A stretch of 6,032 nucleotides of DNA, from NCBI GenBank assembly GCA_014804085.1, contig JAAVAM010000052.1:166512-172543 (forward strand), in the 5' to 3' direction. This stretch comes from Treponema sp. (GTDB taxonomy: Bacteria; Spirochaetota; Spirochaetia; Treponematales; Treponemataceae). The notes beneath the pieces are model-generated. The model was not told where the DNA came from and did no database searches. It was given only the letters and a program-made list of their open reading frames with translations. This document shows, piece by piece, positions 5,845 to 6,032 of the stretch. The position numbers and the translations under genes were made by a program. Each line of letters begins with the position of its first letter. The first letter of the stretch is position 1.

Positions 5845-6032
5845 TACGTGTACTTGACCGACAGCGTGACGAAATGGTTCACCTTGTCGGTCAGCTGCTT
5901 CACCCAGTCGTCGTAAGCCGCTTTCGCGTCTTGCAGCGCGAGTTCCCGGTAGTTATCTTTGAGTTCGCCATTTTCGTCATAATACGCAGCTCCTTTTCCC
6001 GGATAGATGTCGTTCTGTACGCCGTCGTTGTG
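5841..6032 (-). CDS. C-terminal end of a probable outer-membrane beta-barrel protein, 5' end outside the window
   Basis: The minus-strand frame is open from the window edge to a TAG (CTA at 5841-5843), giving 63 visible residues. The last eleven, HFVTLSVKYTY, alternate hydrophobic and polar residues and end in an aromatic. This is the classic final strand and beta-signal recognised by the BAM assembly machinery, so an outer-membrane barrel is the likely product. Before it lies an acidic, tyrosine-rich turn-like part (DIYPGKGAAYYDENGELKDNY) and a probably helical segment (about 28-50, LALQDAKAAYDDWVKQLTDK) that would form a long loop or plug between strands. The frame overlaps the last four bases of thiI. 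The family cannot be named from this fragment. Confidence 0.72.
   Translation of the reverse strand, partial: HNDGVQNDIYPGKGAAYYDENGELKDNYRELALQDAKAAYDDWVKQLTDKVNHFVTLSVKYTY

Noticed and set aside
5845..6032. Non-coding tail after thiI
   Set aside because: The minus strand is open over the whole stretch and ends in a beta-barrel C-terminal signal, so it is coding.

Overview
The window is GC-rich (roughly 60% by eye) and densely packed. It looks like a chromosomal stretch from a diderm bacterium, most likely a spirochaete of the Treponema type. That assignment is an inference. It rests on a large bacterial long-chain acyl-CoA synthetase, a short ThiI without a rhodanese domain, a secreted protein with a relaxed lipobox-like signal sequence, and a C-terminal beta-barrel signal. 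No ribosomal or other strict phylogenetic marker is present.

Layout from left to right. Bases 1-873 (+) are the 3' end of a RecB/AddA-type nuclease domain, probably the C-terminus of a UvrD-family helicase-nuclease. It converges with no intergenic base on a minus-strand pair: an exported protein of unknown function (874-1920) and, 14 bp upstream of it, a long-chain fatty-acid-CoA ligase (1935-3893). These two probably share one transcript that starts near 3893. After that comes the only long non-coding stretch, 3894-4599. It is filled almost entirely by a 42-bp tandem repeat array of 13 complete units with decayed copies at both ends. Bases 4600-5844 (+) are thiI, the tRNA 4-thiouridine synthetase. 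It is divergent from the ligase, so the array lies between two divergent 5' ends. The window closes with the 3' end of a minus-strand gene for a probable outer-membrane beta-barrel protein (5841-6032), whose stop codon interlocks with that of thiI in a CTAG palindrome.

The genes do not form one pathway: DNA-end processing, lipid activation, tRNA thiolation and envelope proteins sit side by side, so these are ordinary housekeeping neighbours. The part most worth a second look is the repeat array and its setting. The period is 42 bp, which is 14 codons and also four helical turns. One unit is 43 bp long, there is a higher-order dimer, and unit junctions can fold into hairpins. Long reading frames through the array are artefacts of the period. 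The thiI start codon lies at the position expected for a transcription start from a promoter-like pair, which suggests a leaderless mRNA. I see no CRISPR array, insertion sequence, tRNA or defence system.
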